NCBI GenBank assembly: GCA_019429275.1
Contig: JAHYJC010000001.1
Location: 105,314-169,313, forward strand
Source: Lentimicrobium sp.
GTDB lineage: Bacteria > Bacteroidota > Bacteroidia > Bacteroidales > Lentimicrobiaceae
DNA length: 64,000 bases
Reading direction: 5' to 3'
Part shown: positions 28,591 through 37,778 of the stretch, one piece after another
Numbering within the stretch: the stretch's first letter is position 1
Layout: every line of letters starts with the position of its first letter
The notes under the pieces: generated by a model
Told to the model about the DNA's origin: nothing
Seen by the model: only the letters and a program-made list of their open reading frames with translations
The model's database searches: none
Translations under genes and position numbers: made by a program

Positions 28591-29355
28591 ATGAAAATCA
28601 TAACCTACAATGTCAACGGCATCCGATCGGCTATCGATAAAGGGCTGATTACCTGGCTAATGCGGGAGAAACCCGACATTCTCTGCCTTCAGGAGACCAA
28701 AGCACAGCCTGATCAGATACCTGAGGATGAATTCAACGCCCTTGGCTATCACTGCCACTGGTTTTCGGCTCAAAAAAAAGGATACAGCGGGGTTGGACTA
28801 CTCAGCCTCAGAAAACCCGATCAGATAACTTACGGAATGGGTATCGACCGCTATGATGAAGAAGGCAGGCTCATCAGGGCTGATTTCGGAGAGCTGACTG
28901 TCGTTAGTGCTTACCATCCCTCAGGAACTACCGGACAGGAAAGGCAGGATTTTAAGATGGAGTGGCTTGAAGATTTTTACGATTATGCTCATGAACTTGT
29001 TGAATCGTGTCCCAACCTGGTTTTATCGGGCGATTACAACATCTGCCACCGGGCCATCGACATCCATGATCCGGTGAGAAATGCCAAAAACTCAGGTTTT
29101 CTGCCCGAGGAGCGTGAGTGGATGGAAGATTTCCTGAACAGCGGCTTCACGGATACATTCCGCTATTTCAATAAAAATCCGCATCACTACACCTGGTGGA
29201 GTTACAGGGCTGGCGCCCGTAAACGAAACCTTGGCTGGCGTATTGACTATAACATGACAAGCAGGGCACTAAAACCAAAATTGATGAACGCATGGATTTT
29301 ACCGGAAGCCGTGCATTCTGATCATTGTCCGGCCGTGCTGGAACTGGAGGATTAA
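28591..29355 (+). CDS. xth: Exodeoxyribonuclease III / AP endonuclease
   Basis: Base-excision-repair nuclease of 254 residues. Catalytic residues are visible in MKIITYNVNGIRSA, CLQETK (metal-binding Glu), SAYHPSG, GDYNICH (Asp/Asn) and HSDHCPAVLEL (Asp/His). The ATG at 28591 is preferred to the upstream frame at 28576 because MKIITYNVNG is the normal family start. It ends two bases from the convergent serpin gene. Confidence 0.96.
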   Translation: MKIITYNVNGIRSAIDKGLITWLMREKPDILCLQETKAQPDQIPEDEFNALGYHCHWFSAQKKGYSGVGLLSLRKPDQITYGMGIDRYDEEGRLIRADFGELTVVSAYHPSGTTGQERQDFKMEWLEDFYDYAHELVESCPNLVLSGDYNICHRAIDIHDPVRNAKNSGFLPEEREWMEDFLNSGFTDTFRYFNKNPHHYTWWSYRAGARKRNLGWRIDYNMTSRALKPKLMNAWILPEAVHSDHCPAVLELED

Positions 29356-29357
29356 AA

Positions 29358-30578
29358 TCAGTAAACAGGCAGTTCTACTTTCCCGATAAAAAGAAGGACA
29401 TTGGTTGTTCGCTCGCGAATGGCAAAAATAAAGGGCTTGTCAACTTTGACCGGCTCAGGCAGGCTGTTATACTCCACTCCTATTGTGGTAACGGCTGCCG
29501 CTTCGGTGCCTTCTTCATTCACATCAACAAAAGTGTTTTGCTTTACAAAACTCACATAAAGCTGATCATCGGCAATACCCGAAAGATCGGCTATGACCGG
29601 ATTAAAAGCATTGACCGTGCCAAGAGCCTTTAGCTGGTCGTTGAGCTGTTTTTCCCAGGAGAATTTAAAGCGGGGCATCCACAATTCAACAGCCGAATGC
29701 GGAGCCTCGTCGAGATATCCGGTAATTTCAGCCCATAAATTAGCGTTAAGTTCGGGCAAAAAAGCATTGGTTCCACCATGAGGGATCAGCACCACCATAG
29801 CAAAATTCTGCCGACCATAGGGCAATTCTATGGCCCTGAAACCTTGTCCGGAATATTGCCTGATGTTGATTTCCGATTGCATCATATCCACCAGAACCCC
29901 TTGCTGAGCTGTGGGTGTAAATGTTTGCCGCGATGTAAGTGCAGGATCAAATTTCGTGGTCCAGCTTCCTTTGAAATACAGCGCATTCATCAAAAACATG
30001 ACTGCATCATTGCTTATTTCGCTGAGCACACGGGTAATTTTTCCGTTGGTTTTGTCCGAGGCCCATCCGTTTATGGTGTTCAGGGCTTCAGGGCTTTGAA
30101 AATCAAGCGACTGTGTGGTCGCATCATAGGACGATTGTACATCGTTCAAAAATTTAGTTTTAACCTGAAAATCCTGACGGTACCAGATGGCGTTGGCCAG
30201 ATTCAGGGTAACCTGCGGATCGGCTGCCAGCAACTGTGTGGTGAGGCTGGCATACAATGCATTGATCTCTTCCATGGTGTATCCTTCGTAACCCAGCATC
30301 GTGCTTATCTGCGCCCAGGTTTCACCATTGCAGCCGTTGAGCAACATACTCAGGGCAACATTTGCACTTACCGGAGAAATCATGAGGTTGTCTGCTTCGT
30401 CACCTGAAACCTCTTTAAAAAGTTCCAGCCCAAAGTTATTGCCACTCACAATGATTTCTCTGCCTTTGGCGGGAAGCTCAATGGTTTTAGGCTTCAGTTG
30501 TTCGTCTGATTTGTCTTTCTTACATCCTGCAGGAATGGCTGATGACAATAAGATAATAGCTAAAAACAATGTTTTCAT
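29358..30578 (-). CDS. Serpin, lipoprotein-type, inhibitory hinge
   Basis: A 406-residue serine-protease-inhibitor-fold protein with lipobox IPAGC (residue 19), so probably surface or periplasm anchored. Serpin landmarks: NLMISPVSANVALSMLLNGC, NALYFKGSW, FAMVVLIPHGG, VELWMPRFKFSWE, and the terminal KPFIFAIRERTTNVLLFIGKV. The reactive-loop hinge EEGTEAAAVTT has the small residues needed for loop insertion, so it is likely inhibitory. Aligning the downstream VKVDKPFIF with human alpha-1-antitrypsin places P1-P1' at Asn-Ser in VEYNSLPE. The target protease is unknown. Confidence 0.93.
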   Translation of the reverse strand: MKTLFLAIILLSSAIPAGCKKDKSDEQLKPKTIELPAKGREIIVSGNNFGLELFKEVSGDEADNLMISPVSANVALSMLLNGCNGETWAQISTMLGYEGYTMEEINALYASLTTQLLAADPQVTLNLANAIWYRQDFQVKTKFLNDVQSSYDATTQSLDFQSPEALNTINGWASDKTNGKITRVLSEISNDAVMFLMNALYFKGSWTTKFDPALTSRQTFTPTAQQGVLVDMMQSEINIRQYSGQGFRAIELPYGRQNFAMVVLIPHGGTNAFLPELNANLWAEITGYLDEAPHSAVELWMPRFKFSWEKQLNDQLKALGTVNAFNPVIADLSGIADDQLYVSFVKQNTFVDVNEEGTEAAAVTTIGVEYNSLPEPVKVDKPFIFAIRERTTNVLLFIGKVELPVY

Positions 30579-30738
30579 TGTGTCCGGTCCTTAGTTTTTG
30601 TGTTTGGGTAAATAAAAGAAATGATGGTTCCTGAAAATTGAATTTCATTGACGTAAAGCATTGTTATTTGCCACAAAATATGCGCCAAAAAAAGTTGTAA
30701 TCGTCTCTTTCCAATCACCTGAAGCCAGGCATGCAGGC

Positions 30739-33700
30739 TTACCTGATCAGTGTAAAGCTACCTGCTACCGGACTGGATACCAGACGTGTAACGTATGAAG
30801 GCGCTTCAAATGAGATGATATAGCTATAGACACCCGGAGGCGACATAACTCCTTCTACCCTTCCATCCCATCCGGTTGTATAATCGTTGGTTTCGAAGAG
30901 CAACTGTCCCCAGCGGCTGTAAACCTGCATCCTGTACTTGCTGGGTTCCCATCCCCTGAAATAAGGTTTAAATATTTCGTTAAGGCCCCAGTCATCACCA
31001 TCCGGAGTAAAGGCTGTAGGTATAAGAAGGTCGATGTTGCACGGAATCAGTGCAACGGAATCTACGGCGCTACATCCCTTTTCATCCATTACACTAACGA
31101 AGTAAAGGCCGGGCTCATCTGCCAGCAAGGTCTGGTTGCTGCTGCCATCGTTCCATAGGTAAGTCTCAAATCCACTGCCCGGATTCAATAACAGCACCTG
31201 GCTATAGCAAACGGTATCAGCATAGCCCAGATTAATAACCGGTTTTGGATTTATTATCAGATCGAGGCTATCTCTGTCGGTACAGAAATATTTATTGGTG
31301 GCAACTATTGAGTAATGACCGTTATCGTTCATTCCCAGGGTACCCAGTTGCCATTCTGCAGCATTGTGCTCATGACCTGTCGGGCCTGTCCAGAGGTAAT
31401 TAAGCTCATCACCATCGAGTGATCCTGAAATAAGCGTGAGTGAATCTCCTTCGCAGTAATCGCCACTGTTGCTTGCGTAAATCGCAGGTGCCGGATTTAT
31501 GGTTGCTTCACCTTCAACATAAATGTCGGGCACCTGGTTTCCTGCCGATTCAAATATTTCGCAATTCAGCAGGTTCCAGGTCAGCGGACTGTAACCAGGT
31601 GCCAGCGCATCGAAATTCAGCAGGAACAGAGGCTCACCGTTGGGAACACTGGCTGAACCATCGAAGATCGACCAGCGAATTCCAAGTATGTTACCTGTTA
31701 TGGACGGGCTGAATGATCCTCCTGCCAATGCAGGGTGAATCTGAACCAGACCATTGAAAGAGAGCACTGCCGTATTGAATTCGAGTTCGATGTAGAAACT
31801 TGAAATTTGGGTGAAGTTATTGCCGTCAACCGGAATAATTACCGGAATGTTCATACAGAATTCTCTGCTTTCGGCCGATATGGTGACTTCGCCTTCAACC
31901 TTGTTAAGAATTTCGAACTCCATAAAATCGGTACATCCGTTGGCATCCATTACCCAGGCAACATAAGGTCCGGCTGACAATCCGGTAAATTCATTGGAAG
32001 TCTGCCAATCGGTTCCATTGCCCGTAATTGAATACACCAGCGGACCAAAGAGGCCTTCATTTGCAATAATAATGACACTTCCATTCGGCAGGAAGAAGGT
32101 GGTTGGTTCAAGGTCAAGGGCAATGATTTCAGGACTTGAAACCGTAATCTGCATCTCTGTGGCAACGGCACACTCACCGGCATCCGGAGTAAAGGTGTAG
32201 GTGGTGGTTGAGTTGTTAACAGAAGTGTTGATGGTTGCCGGACTCCAGGTTCCACTTATTCCATTGTCTGAAATCAATGGCAACGCTGGTGGTTCGCTGT
32301 TCAGACACAGAGGATCTATCTGGGTAAACAACGGCATAATTTCATCGCCTACCTCAATATCCATAGTTACTTCAACAGCACACAGTCCTGCATCAGGTGT
32401 AAAGGTGTAAGTAGTGATACCAGCAGTTGAGGTATTGATGGTCGCTGGATCCCAGGCTCCTGCAACGCCATTGGTGGATGTTGCTGGCAGCAGCGGAGCG
32501 GTTGAGTTCTGACACAGTGGGCCAATCTGTGTAAAGGTCGGAGTAATCTCTTCATTTACAATAATATCCATTGTCACAACAACTGCACACTGGCCGGCAT
32601 CCGGAGTAAACGTAAAGGTTGTGGTTCCAAATACTGTAGTGTTGATGGTTGCAGGTGTCCAGGTTCCGTCAATACCATTTATCGAAGTAAGCGGAAGCAC
32701 CGGAGCAACCGTATTCTGACAAAGCGGGCCAATCTGAGTAAAGGCCGGAGTCAACTCTTCGATTACTTCAATATCCATAGTTACCCCGATTGCACATTGA
32801 TCGTCATCCGGAGTAAAGGCATACGTAGTGGTTCCGAATGCTGCAGTATTGATGGTTGTAGGACTCCAGGTTCCTGTTATGCCATTTGTTGAGGTAACTG
32901 GCAAAAGCGGAGCAACTGAGTTCTGGCAAAGCGGACCAATCTGTGCAAACAGCGGGGTAATCTGATCTGTTACCTCAATATCCATAATCACAACAATTGC
33001 ACATTGATCAGGATCCGGAGTAAAGGTGTAGGTTGTGGTTCCAATGATGGTTGTGTTGATGGTCGCAGGATCCCAGGTTCCGGTTATACCATTTGTCGAT
33101 GTAAGTGGTAACAGCGGGGCAATAGAGTTCAGACAGAGTGGGCCAATCTGTGTAAACAGCGGCGTAATTTCATCGGTGACCTCAATATCCATAGTCACAA
33201 CAACTGCACACTGGCCGGCATCCGGAGTAAAGGTGTAGGTTGTGGTTCCGATCACAGCAGTGTTAATTACCGCCGGATTCCAGTTACCTGTGACGCCGTT
33301 TGTTGAAGTAGTCGGCAAGGCCGGGGCTACCGAGTTCTGACACAGCGTACCGATCTGTGCAAACAGAGGCGTAATTTCGTCGGTAACCTCAATATCCATA
33401 GTCACCACAACTGCACACTGGTCGGCATCCGGAGTAAAGGTATAGGTCGTGGTTCCGATTAAAGAAGTATTGATATTTGCCGGAGTCCAGTCACCTGTAA
33501 TGCCATTTGTTGATGTTGCCGGCAAGGCCGGGGCAACTGAGTTCAGGCAGAGTGGCCCGATCTGAACAAACAGCGGGGTAATTTCATCGGTAACTTCAAT
33601 ATCCATAGTTACAACTACTCCGCACTGACCTTCATCGGGGATAAAGGTATAGGTCGTAATTCCGATTACTGAAGTATTGATAACCGCAGGATTCCAGGTT

Positions 33701-36700
33701 CCGGTCACACCATTTGTCGATGTAAGCGGTAACAGCGGAGCTGCTGAGTTCAGGCAAAGCGGCCCGATCTGCGCAAACAGCGGTGTAATCAGATCGGTTA
33801 CTTCAATATCCATTGTTACTGCAACCGCACATTCGCCGGGATCAGGAGTAAAGGTGTAAGTTGTGGTTCCTGTAATCGTTGTGTTAATTATTGGCGGACT
33901 CCAGGTTCCTGTTATTCCGTTGATTGACCTTAAAGGCAGCGGCGGAGCAAAAGTATTCTGGCATAGCGGTCCGATCTGAGCAAAGTCCGGAGTAACCAGA
34001 TCGATAACTGTTATAGTTTTTGTATTCGAAACAACTTTAACAGGATTCGCACAGTCATCGCTGGATGTAAGTTCACAGGTTACCCTGTCTCCATCAATCA
34101 GGGTATTGCTTGCCCAGGTATCTGATGTTGCACCTGTCACTTCTACTCCGTTCACATACCACTGGTAGGTCGGGTTAGCTCCGCCGCCTGTGATGGACGA
34201 TGTAAAGTTAACCGTAGTTCCGGCACAGATGGTGGTTTCATATGCTGCAATGATTATAGTCGGAACGATTTCGCTGTTTATTTCAACTACCATTGTGGTT
34301 TCAATACCGCATTGTCCGGCATCAGGAGTAAATGTAAAGGTGAACAATCCGGGAACACTTGTATTGATGGTTGCAGGAGTCCAGATTCCGGTTATACCTT
34401 CAAGAGAGGTTGTCGGCAGAACGGGTGCTGTACTGTTCTGGCAAAGCGGTCCAATCTGGTCGAAGGTCGGTTCAATTTCGTCGGATACTTCTATTACCAT
34501 CGCGGTTTCAATAGCACACTGTCCCGCATCAGGAGTAAAGGTAAAGGTGAAGAATCCGGCTACACTTGTATTGATGGTTGCAGGATCCCATGTTCCTGTG
34601 ATGCCTTCAAGTGAAGTAAGTGGCAGATCAGGTGCGGTGCTGTTCTGGCAAAGAGGACCGATTTGTGCGAAGGTTGGAGTAATCTCTTCATTTATAGTAA
34701 TATCCATGGTTACAACGACAGCACAAACGCCTGCATCAGGAGTAAATGTGTAGGTTGTGGTTCCGAATACAGCAGTATTTATGGTGGCAGGATCCCAGGT
34801 TCCTGTGATGCCTTCAAGTGAAGTAAGTGGCAGATCAGGAGCAATGCTGTTCTGACAAAGCGGTCCAATCTGGTCGAACGTCGGCAGTATCTCATCGGTG
34901 ATCACAATCTCCATGGTGGTCGGTATTCCGCACTGTGCAGCATCATCCGGAGTAAACGTAAAGGTGAAGGTTCCGGCTACATCGGTGGCGATGGTGGCAG
35001 GATCCCAGGTTCCTGTGATGCCCTCAAGTGAAGTCAGCTCAAGATCTGGAGCAATGCTGTTCTGGCAGAGCGGTCCAATCTGGTCGAACGTCGGCAGTAT
35101 CTCATCGGTGATCACAATCTCCATGATGGTCGGTATTCCGCACTGTGCAGCATCATCCGGAGTAAACGTAAAGGTGAAGGTTCCGGCTACATCGGTAGCG
35201 ATGGTGGCTGGATCCCAGGTTCCTGTGATGCCCTCAAGTGAAGTCAGCTCAAGATCTGGAGCAATGCTGTTCTGGCAGAGCGGTCCAATCTGGTCGAACG
35301 TCGGCAGTATCTCATCGGTAATCACAATCTCCATGGTGGTCGGTATTCCGCACTGTGCAGCATCATCCGGAGTAAACGTAAAGGTGAAGGTTCCGGCTAC
35401 ATCGGTGGCGATGGTGGCTGGATCCCAGGTTCCTGTGATGCCTTCAAGTGAAGTCAGCTCAAGATCTGGAGCAATGCTGTTCTGGCAAAGCGGACCAATC
35501 GGATCAAACGTTGGAGTAATGGTTTCATTCACAATAACCTCTGCTTCCTCAGCTATCGCATTGCAATCATTTTCATCAGTTACAGTGTAGATCAGGGTAT
35601 AGTTACCAGCCAAAGTTCCTGTAAACAGCGGATCAGCAACATCAGTTGCACTCAGGTATACAGCACCGGTGCCAGTCCATGCGTGGGTCAAGGTGCCGGT
35701 TCCACCACTTGTGGATGAGGTAAACTGAACCGTTTCATTGAGACAGATCTCACTGAGGAGTGGAGTAACGGTAGCCAGCAATTCCTCAGGCTCGCCAATT
35801 GGATAAGTGCCAAGCTCAACAATACAATCAGGTGCATCCATATCGCGGACTTCTACCAGGTAATCGCCCGGGGTCAGGCCTGTAAATGTAGTCTCAGTCT
35901 GCCATGCGCCTCCGTTGATGCGGTATTCATAATTGCCTGAACCACCGGCAGGATCAGTGATTTCTATGCTGCCATTTTCTGCACCGAAACAATCAACATC
36001 AGTTGGAGTAACGGTAGCCAGCAATTCCTCAGGCTCGCCAATGGGATAAGTACCAAGGTCAACAATACAATCAGGTGCATTAACATCGCGGGCTTCAACC
36101 ACGTAAGTGCCCGGTGCGAGGTCTGAGAAGGTAGTTTCAGTCTGCCATGCGCCTCCGTTGATGCGGTATTCATAATTGCCTGATCCACCCACCGGATTCG
36201 TAATCTCAATGATACCATTTGCTGCACCGTAGCAGTCAACATCGGTGGTGGTGACTGTTGCCAGAATGGCTTCAGGTTCATCAATGGTAATTTCATCGGT
36301 AATTTCACAACCGGCATCATCTGATATTATATAGGTATAGGTACCGGCTGCCAGATCTTCGAACAAGCCTGTATCGTTTGTATTTCCGTCAAGATTATAA
36401 GTGTAGGGCTCTGTTCCGCCCGAAGCGGTGAAGGTTACAGAACCATCGCTTGTTCCATAACAGGATGCCGGAGTGAATTCGATATCAGCCAGCAGGCTGT
36501 TGATGGTAATGGTAATGGTGGACCCGGCCGGCTCACAACTGCCGTCGTTGCCCAGTCCTTCGGCAGTAAGCGTAAGTGCTACGCTGCCGTTGGCTATGTC
36601 GTTTGCTCCTAAGAAATAGGTCGCATTTAATAAAGTCGCATCGTCAAAGTTGCCATCTCCGGAGGTTGTCCATGTCAGCGCACTGTAATTTTCGGCTGTA

Positions 36701-37083
36701 GCCAGATTCAGTAGTATTGGCTCATCAGGTGAACATAAGGTAAGGTTGTCGCCTGCAAAGGCTTCAGGAGGATCAACTACCAGGATGAAACCAAGCTCCT
36801 GCATATCGCAGCCGTTGATTCCCAACTGTGTTACTGACAGATTATACGTACCCACAGGAACACTCCAGACAATGGTCACAGCATCACCATCCTCAGGCAA
36901 AGTCGTAACAACGCCGAGTTCATCGGTCAGCAACCAGGTATATACAGACCCGTCTTCCCCATCGATGCGGTAGTGCCTTTCAGCACCCACACACACCCTG
37001 TCGATCTCATAGCCGTCGGCAACCACCCATTGGGCAGCGAAAAGCAGCATGGTCAACATTATGGATCTGAGTATGTTCCTCAT
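30739..37083 (-). CDS. SprB-repeat surface protein with T9SS type B sorting domain
   Basis: Secreted protein of 2114 residues. Order: signal peptide (to QWVVA), an N-terminal PKD-like domain (CVGAERHYRI to LVVDPPEA), a further Ig-like domain, three SprB repeats (each with CxGxxxGxxxI...GGSGNYEYRINGG...LAPGTY), an Ig-like domain, fifteen 70-residue repeats (PLCQNS.AP...GITGTWDPATINT...YTFTPDAGQCAV) interrupted once by an Ig domain, a cohesin-like domain, two more Ig-like domains, and a gliding-motility-associated C-terminal domain (LLIPTAFTPDGDDWGLNEIF...YSRWGQLLFETNDYTTGWDG...PPGVYSYII). The last domain directs export by the type IX secretion system. It is probably an adhesin. Confidence 0.93.
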   Translation of the reverse strand: MRNILRSIMLTMLLFAAQWVVADGYEIDRVCVGAERHYRIDGEDGSVYTWLLTDELGVVTTLPEDGDAVTIVWSVPVGTYNLSVTQLGINGCDMQELGFILVVDPPEAFAGDNLTLCSPDEPILLNLATAENYSALTWTTSGDGNFDDATLLNATYFLGANDIANGSVALTLTAEGLGNDGSCEPAGSTITITINSLLADIEFTPASCYGTSDGSVTFTASGGTEPYTYNLDGNTNDTGLFEDLAAGTYTYIISDDAGCEITDEITIDEPEAILATVTTTDVDCYGAANGIIEITNPVGGSGNYEYRINGGAWQTETTFSDLAPGTYVVEARDVNAPDCIVDLGTYPIGEPEELLATVTPTDVDCFGAENGSIEITDPAGGSGNYEYRINGGAWQTETTFTGLTPGDYLVEVRDMDAPDCIVELGTYPIGEPEELLATVTPLLSEICLNETVQFTSSTSGGTGTLTHAWTGTGAVYLSATDVADPLFTGTLAGNYTLIYTVTDENDCNAIAEEAEVIVNETITPTFDPIGPLCQNSIAPDLELTSLEGITGTWDPATIATDVAGTFTFTFTPDDAAQCGIPTTMEIVITDEILPTFDQIGPLCQNSIAPDLELTSLEGITGTWDPATIATDVAGTFTFTFTPDDAAQCGIPTIMEIVITDEILPTFDQIGPLCQNSIAPDLELTSLEGITGTWDPATIATDVAGTFTFTFTPDDAAQCGIPTTMEIVITDEILPTFDQIGPLCQNSIAPDLPLTSLEGITGTWDPATINTAVFGTTTYTFTPDAGVCAVVVTMDITINEEITPTFAQIGPLCQNSTAPDLPLTSLEGITGTWDPATINTSVAGFFTFTFTPDAGQCAIETAMVIEVSDEIEPTFDQIGPLCQNSTAPVLPTTSLEGITGIWTPATINTSVPGLFTFTFTPDAGQCGIETTMVVEINSEIVPTIIIAAYETTICAGTTVNFTSSITGGGANPTYQWYVNGVEVTGATSDTWASNTLIDGDRVTCELTSSDDCANPVKVVSNTKTITVIDLVTPDFAQIGPLCQNTFAPPLPLRSINGITGTWSPPIINTTITGTTTYTFTPDPGECAVAVTMDIEVTDLITPLFAQIGPLCLNSAAPLLPLTSTNGVTGTWNPAVINTSVIGITTYTFIPDEGQCGVVVTMDIEVTDEITPLFVQIGPLCLNSVAPALPATSTNGITGDWTPANINTSLIGTTTYTFTPDADQCAVVVTMDIEVTDEITPLFAQIGTLCQNSVAPALPTTSTNGVTGNWNPAVINTAVIGTTTYTFTPDAGQCAVVVTMDIEVTDEITPLFTQIGPLCLNSIAPLLPLTSTNGITGTWDPATINTTIIGTTTYTFTPDPDQCAIVVIMDIEVTDQITPLFAQIGPLCQNSVAPLLPVTSTNGITGTWSPTTINTAAFGTTTYAFTPDDDQCAIGVTMDIEVIEELTPAFTQIGPLCQNTVAPVLPLTSINGIDGTWTPATINTTVFGTTTFTFTPDAGQCAVVVTMDIIVNEEITPTFTQIGPLCQNSTAPLLPATSTNGVAGAWDPATINTSTAGITTYTFTPDAGLCAVEVTMDIEVGDEIMPLFTQIDPLCLNSEPPALPLISDNGISGTWSPATINTSVNNSTTTYTFTPDAGECAVATEMQITVSSPEIIALDLEPTTFFLPNGSVIIIANEGLFGPLVYSITGNGTDWQTSNEFTGLSAGPYVAWVMDANGCTDFMEFEILNKVEGEVTISAESREFCMNIPVIIPVDGNNFTQISSFYIELEFNTAVLSFNGLVQIHPALAGGSFSPSITGNILGIRWSIFDGSASVPNGEPLFLLNFDALAPGYSPLTWNLLNCEIFESAGNQVPDIYVEGEATINPAPAIYASNSGDYCEGDSLTLISGSLDGDELNYLWTGPTGHEHNAAEWQLGTLGMNDNGHYSIVATNKYFCTDRDSLDLIINPKPVINLGYADTVCYSQVLLLNPGSGFETYLWNDGSSNQTLLADEPGLYFVSVMDEKGCSAVDSVALIPCNIDLLIPTAFTPDGDDWGLNEIFKPYFRGWEPSKYRMQVYSRWGQLLFETNDYTTGWDGRVEGVMSPPGVYSYIISFEAPSYVTRLVSSPVAGSFTLIR
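31480..31900 (-). other. Cohesin-like domain within the SprB-repeat protein
   Basis: The encoded segment from EVTISAESREFC through IPVDGNNFTQISSFYIELEFNTAVLSF to NFDALAPGYSPLTWN has the cohesin-fold pattern: a strand with a valine-proline-valine-like motif, a segment averaging a difference in a function (LEFNTAVLSFNG) and a final GYSPLTW strand. It lies between the repeat array and the final Ig-like domains. The call is by pattern only. Confidence 0.5.
32140..35520 (-). repeat. Array of fifteen 70-residue (about 207-210 bp) protein repeats
   Basis: Each unit reads roughly ITPxFxQIGPLCQNS...YTFTPDAGQCAVVVTMDIEVTDE. Six units (about 34,290-35,520) and nine units (about 32,140-33,990) are separated by one Ig-like domain (about 33,990-34,290). 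The three N-terminal-most copies (34891-35100, 35101-35310, 35311-35520) are almost identical in DNA; the first two differ by three bases in 210. Others have diverged to perhaps 70-85 percent. Each unit carries two cysteines. Confidence 0.9.
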
Positions 37084-37130
37084 TTTGTTTTTTAATTCAA
37101 AGATTTAAAAATTCAAAAATTCATTGATTA

Positions 37131-37248
37131 GGGACGAGGGGCGTAAAAGGGACGAGGGACGTTGGATGTTGGATTTCAAACACGCTTCGGCCCGATCAGA
37201 CTTTTTCTCTTGATAAAGGGACGAGGGACGTAACAGGGACGAGGGACG
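37131..37248 (+). repeat. Four copies of GGGACGAGGGACG in the spacer
   Basis: A 13-base motif occurs at 37131-37143 (one variant base), 37149-37161, 37218-37230 and 37236-37248, with two inverted, slightly altered copies at 37742-37754 and 37761-37773 at the other end of the same spacer. Further copies lie at 38500-38512, 38518-38530, 39604-39616 and 39625-39637. Confidence 0.9.
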
Positions 37249-37699
37249 GCTGCTCTTAATGAGCATTCTCCCATCCAATGCACTTTCCCGATAGCCAAAC
37301 TCTAATGCCGGGTAACCTCCGGACATCAAATCCGCAATCTTTTCTCTTCTATCCTGGTGCATCGCACCTTTCTTTTGTTTCATTTCTATACTGCTTTTAC
37401 GTTTTCAGTACTCTTCACTCCTCACTCTCTCCCTCGCTCACTCTCTCCCTCGCTTCGTTCGCCCTTTCGCTCTTTCATTATTCATTATTCATTATTCATT
37501 ATTCATTTCTTGTCTCACTCTCCAGATTTCCGGAGACTTCGACTCCGCTGGTCTCGACTCCGCTCGACCACCGATATCGACTCCCCCGCTTACGCTTTGC
37601 TCCTGCGGGGCAAGCTGCTCGACCACCGGTCGCCTCCATCTCTCCATCTCTCCATCTCTCCATCTCTCCCTCACTCCATCTCTCCCTCACTCCATCACT

Positions 37700-37738
37700 C
37701 CCTACTCCCTACTCCCTACTCCCTACTCCCTACTCCCC
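37700..37738 (-). repeat. Period-7 G-tract array, possible G-quadruplex
   Basis: Six C-triplets spaced by TACT on the plus strand. On the minus strand, the transcribed sense of the surrounding genes, this is (GGGAGTA)n with six G-triplets and four-base loops, which satisfies the usual G-quadruplex rule in DNA or RNA. It starts about 40 bases after the stop codon of the 228-residue gene. Confidence 0.7.
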
Positions 37739-37778
37739 TTTCGCCCCTCGTCCCCAATTTCGTCCCTCGTCACTCCTT

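Larger units (their letters stand above)
37084..37778. other. Repeat-rich spacer module, copy 1
   Basis: About 695 bases between the 228-residue gene and the SprB-repeat gene. In plus-strand order it holds the GGGACGAGGGACG copies, a 150-base block ending in ATCCTGGTGCATCGCACC, a period-7 ATTATTC microsatellite (37476-37507), a GTCGACTCCGCTGG-type block (37503-37629), a period-8 CCATCTCT microsatellite, and a period-7 CCCTACT run (37700-37738). Two blocks recur in copy 2 (38466-39120). No supported gene is present; short frames here change freely at all codon positions between copies. Confidence 0.8.

Noticed and set aside
34190..35590. Long plus-strand frames (187 and 230 codons) opposite the repeat array
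   Set aside because: They are antisense shadows of the 210-bp repeats; the repeat length, divisible by three, keeps the opposite frame open.
37105..37383. Minus-strand frame of 92 codons whose first 14 codons are identical to those of a 64-codon frame at 38474-38668, each ending just before a surface-protein gene
   Set aside because: Between the two copies nearly all substitutions change the amino acid (about 13 of 15) and the 3' parts are made of the GGGACGAGGGACG repeat, so the conservation is of DNA, not of a protein.
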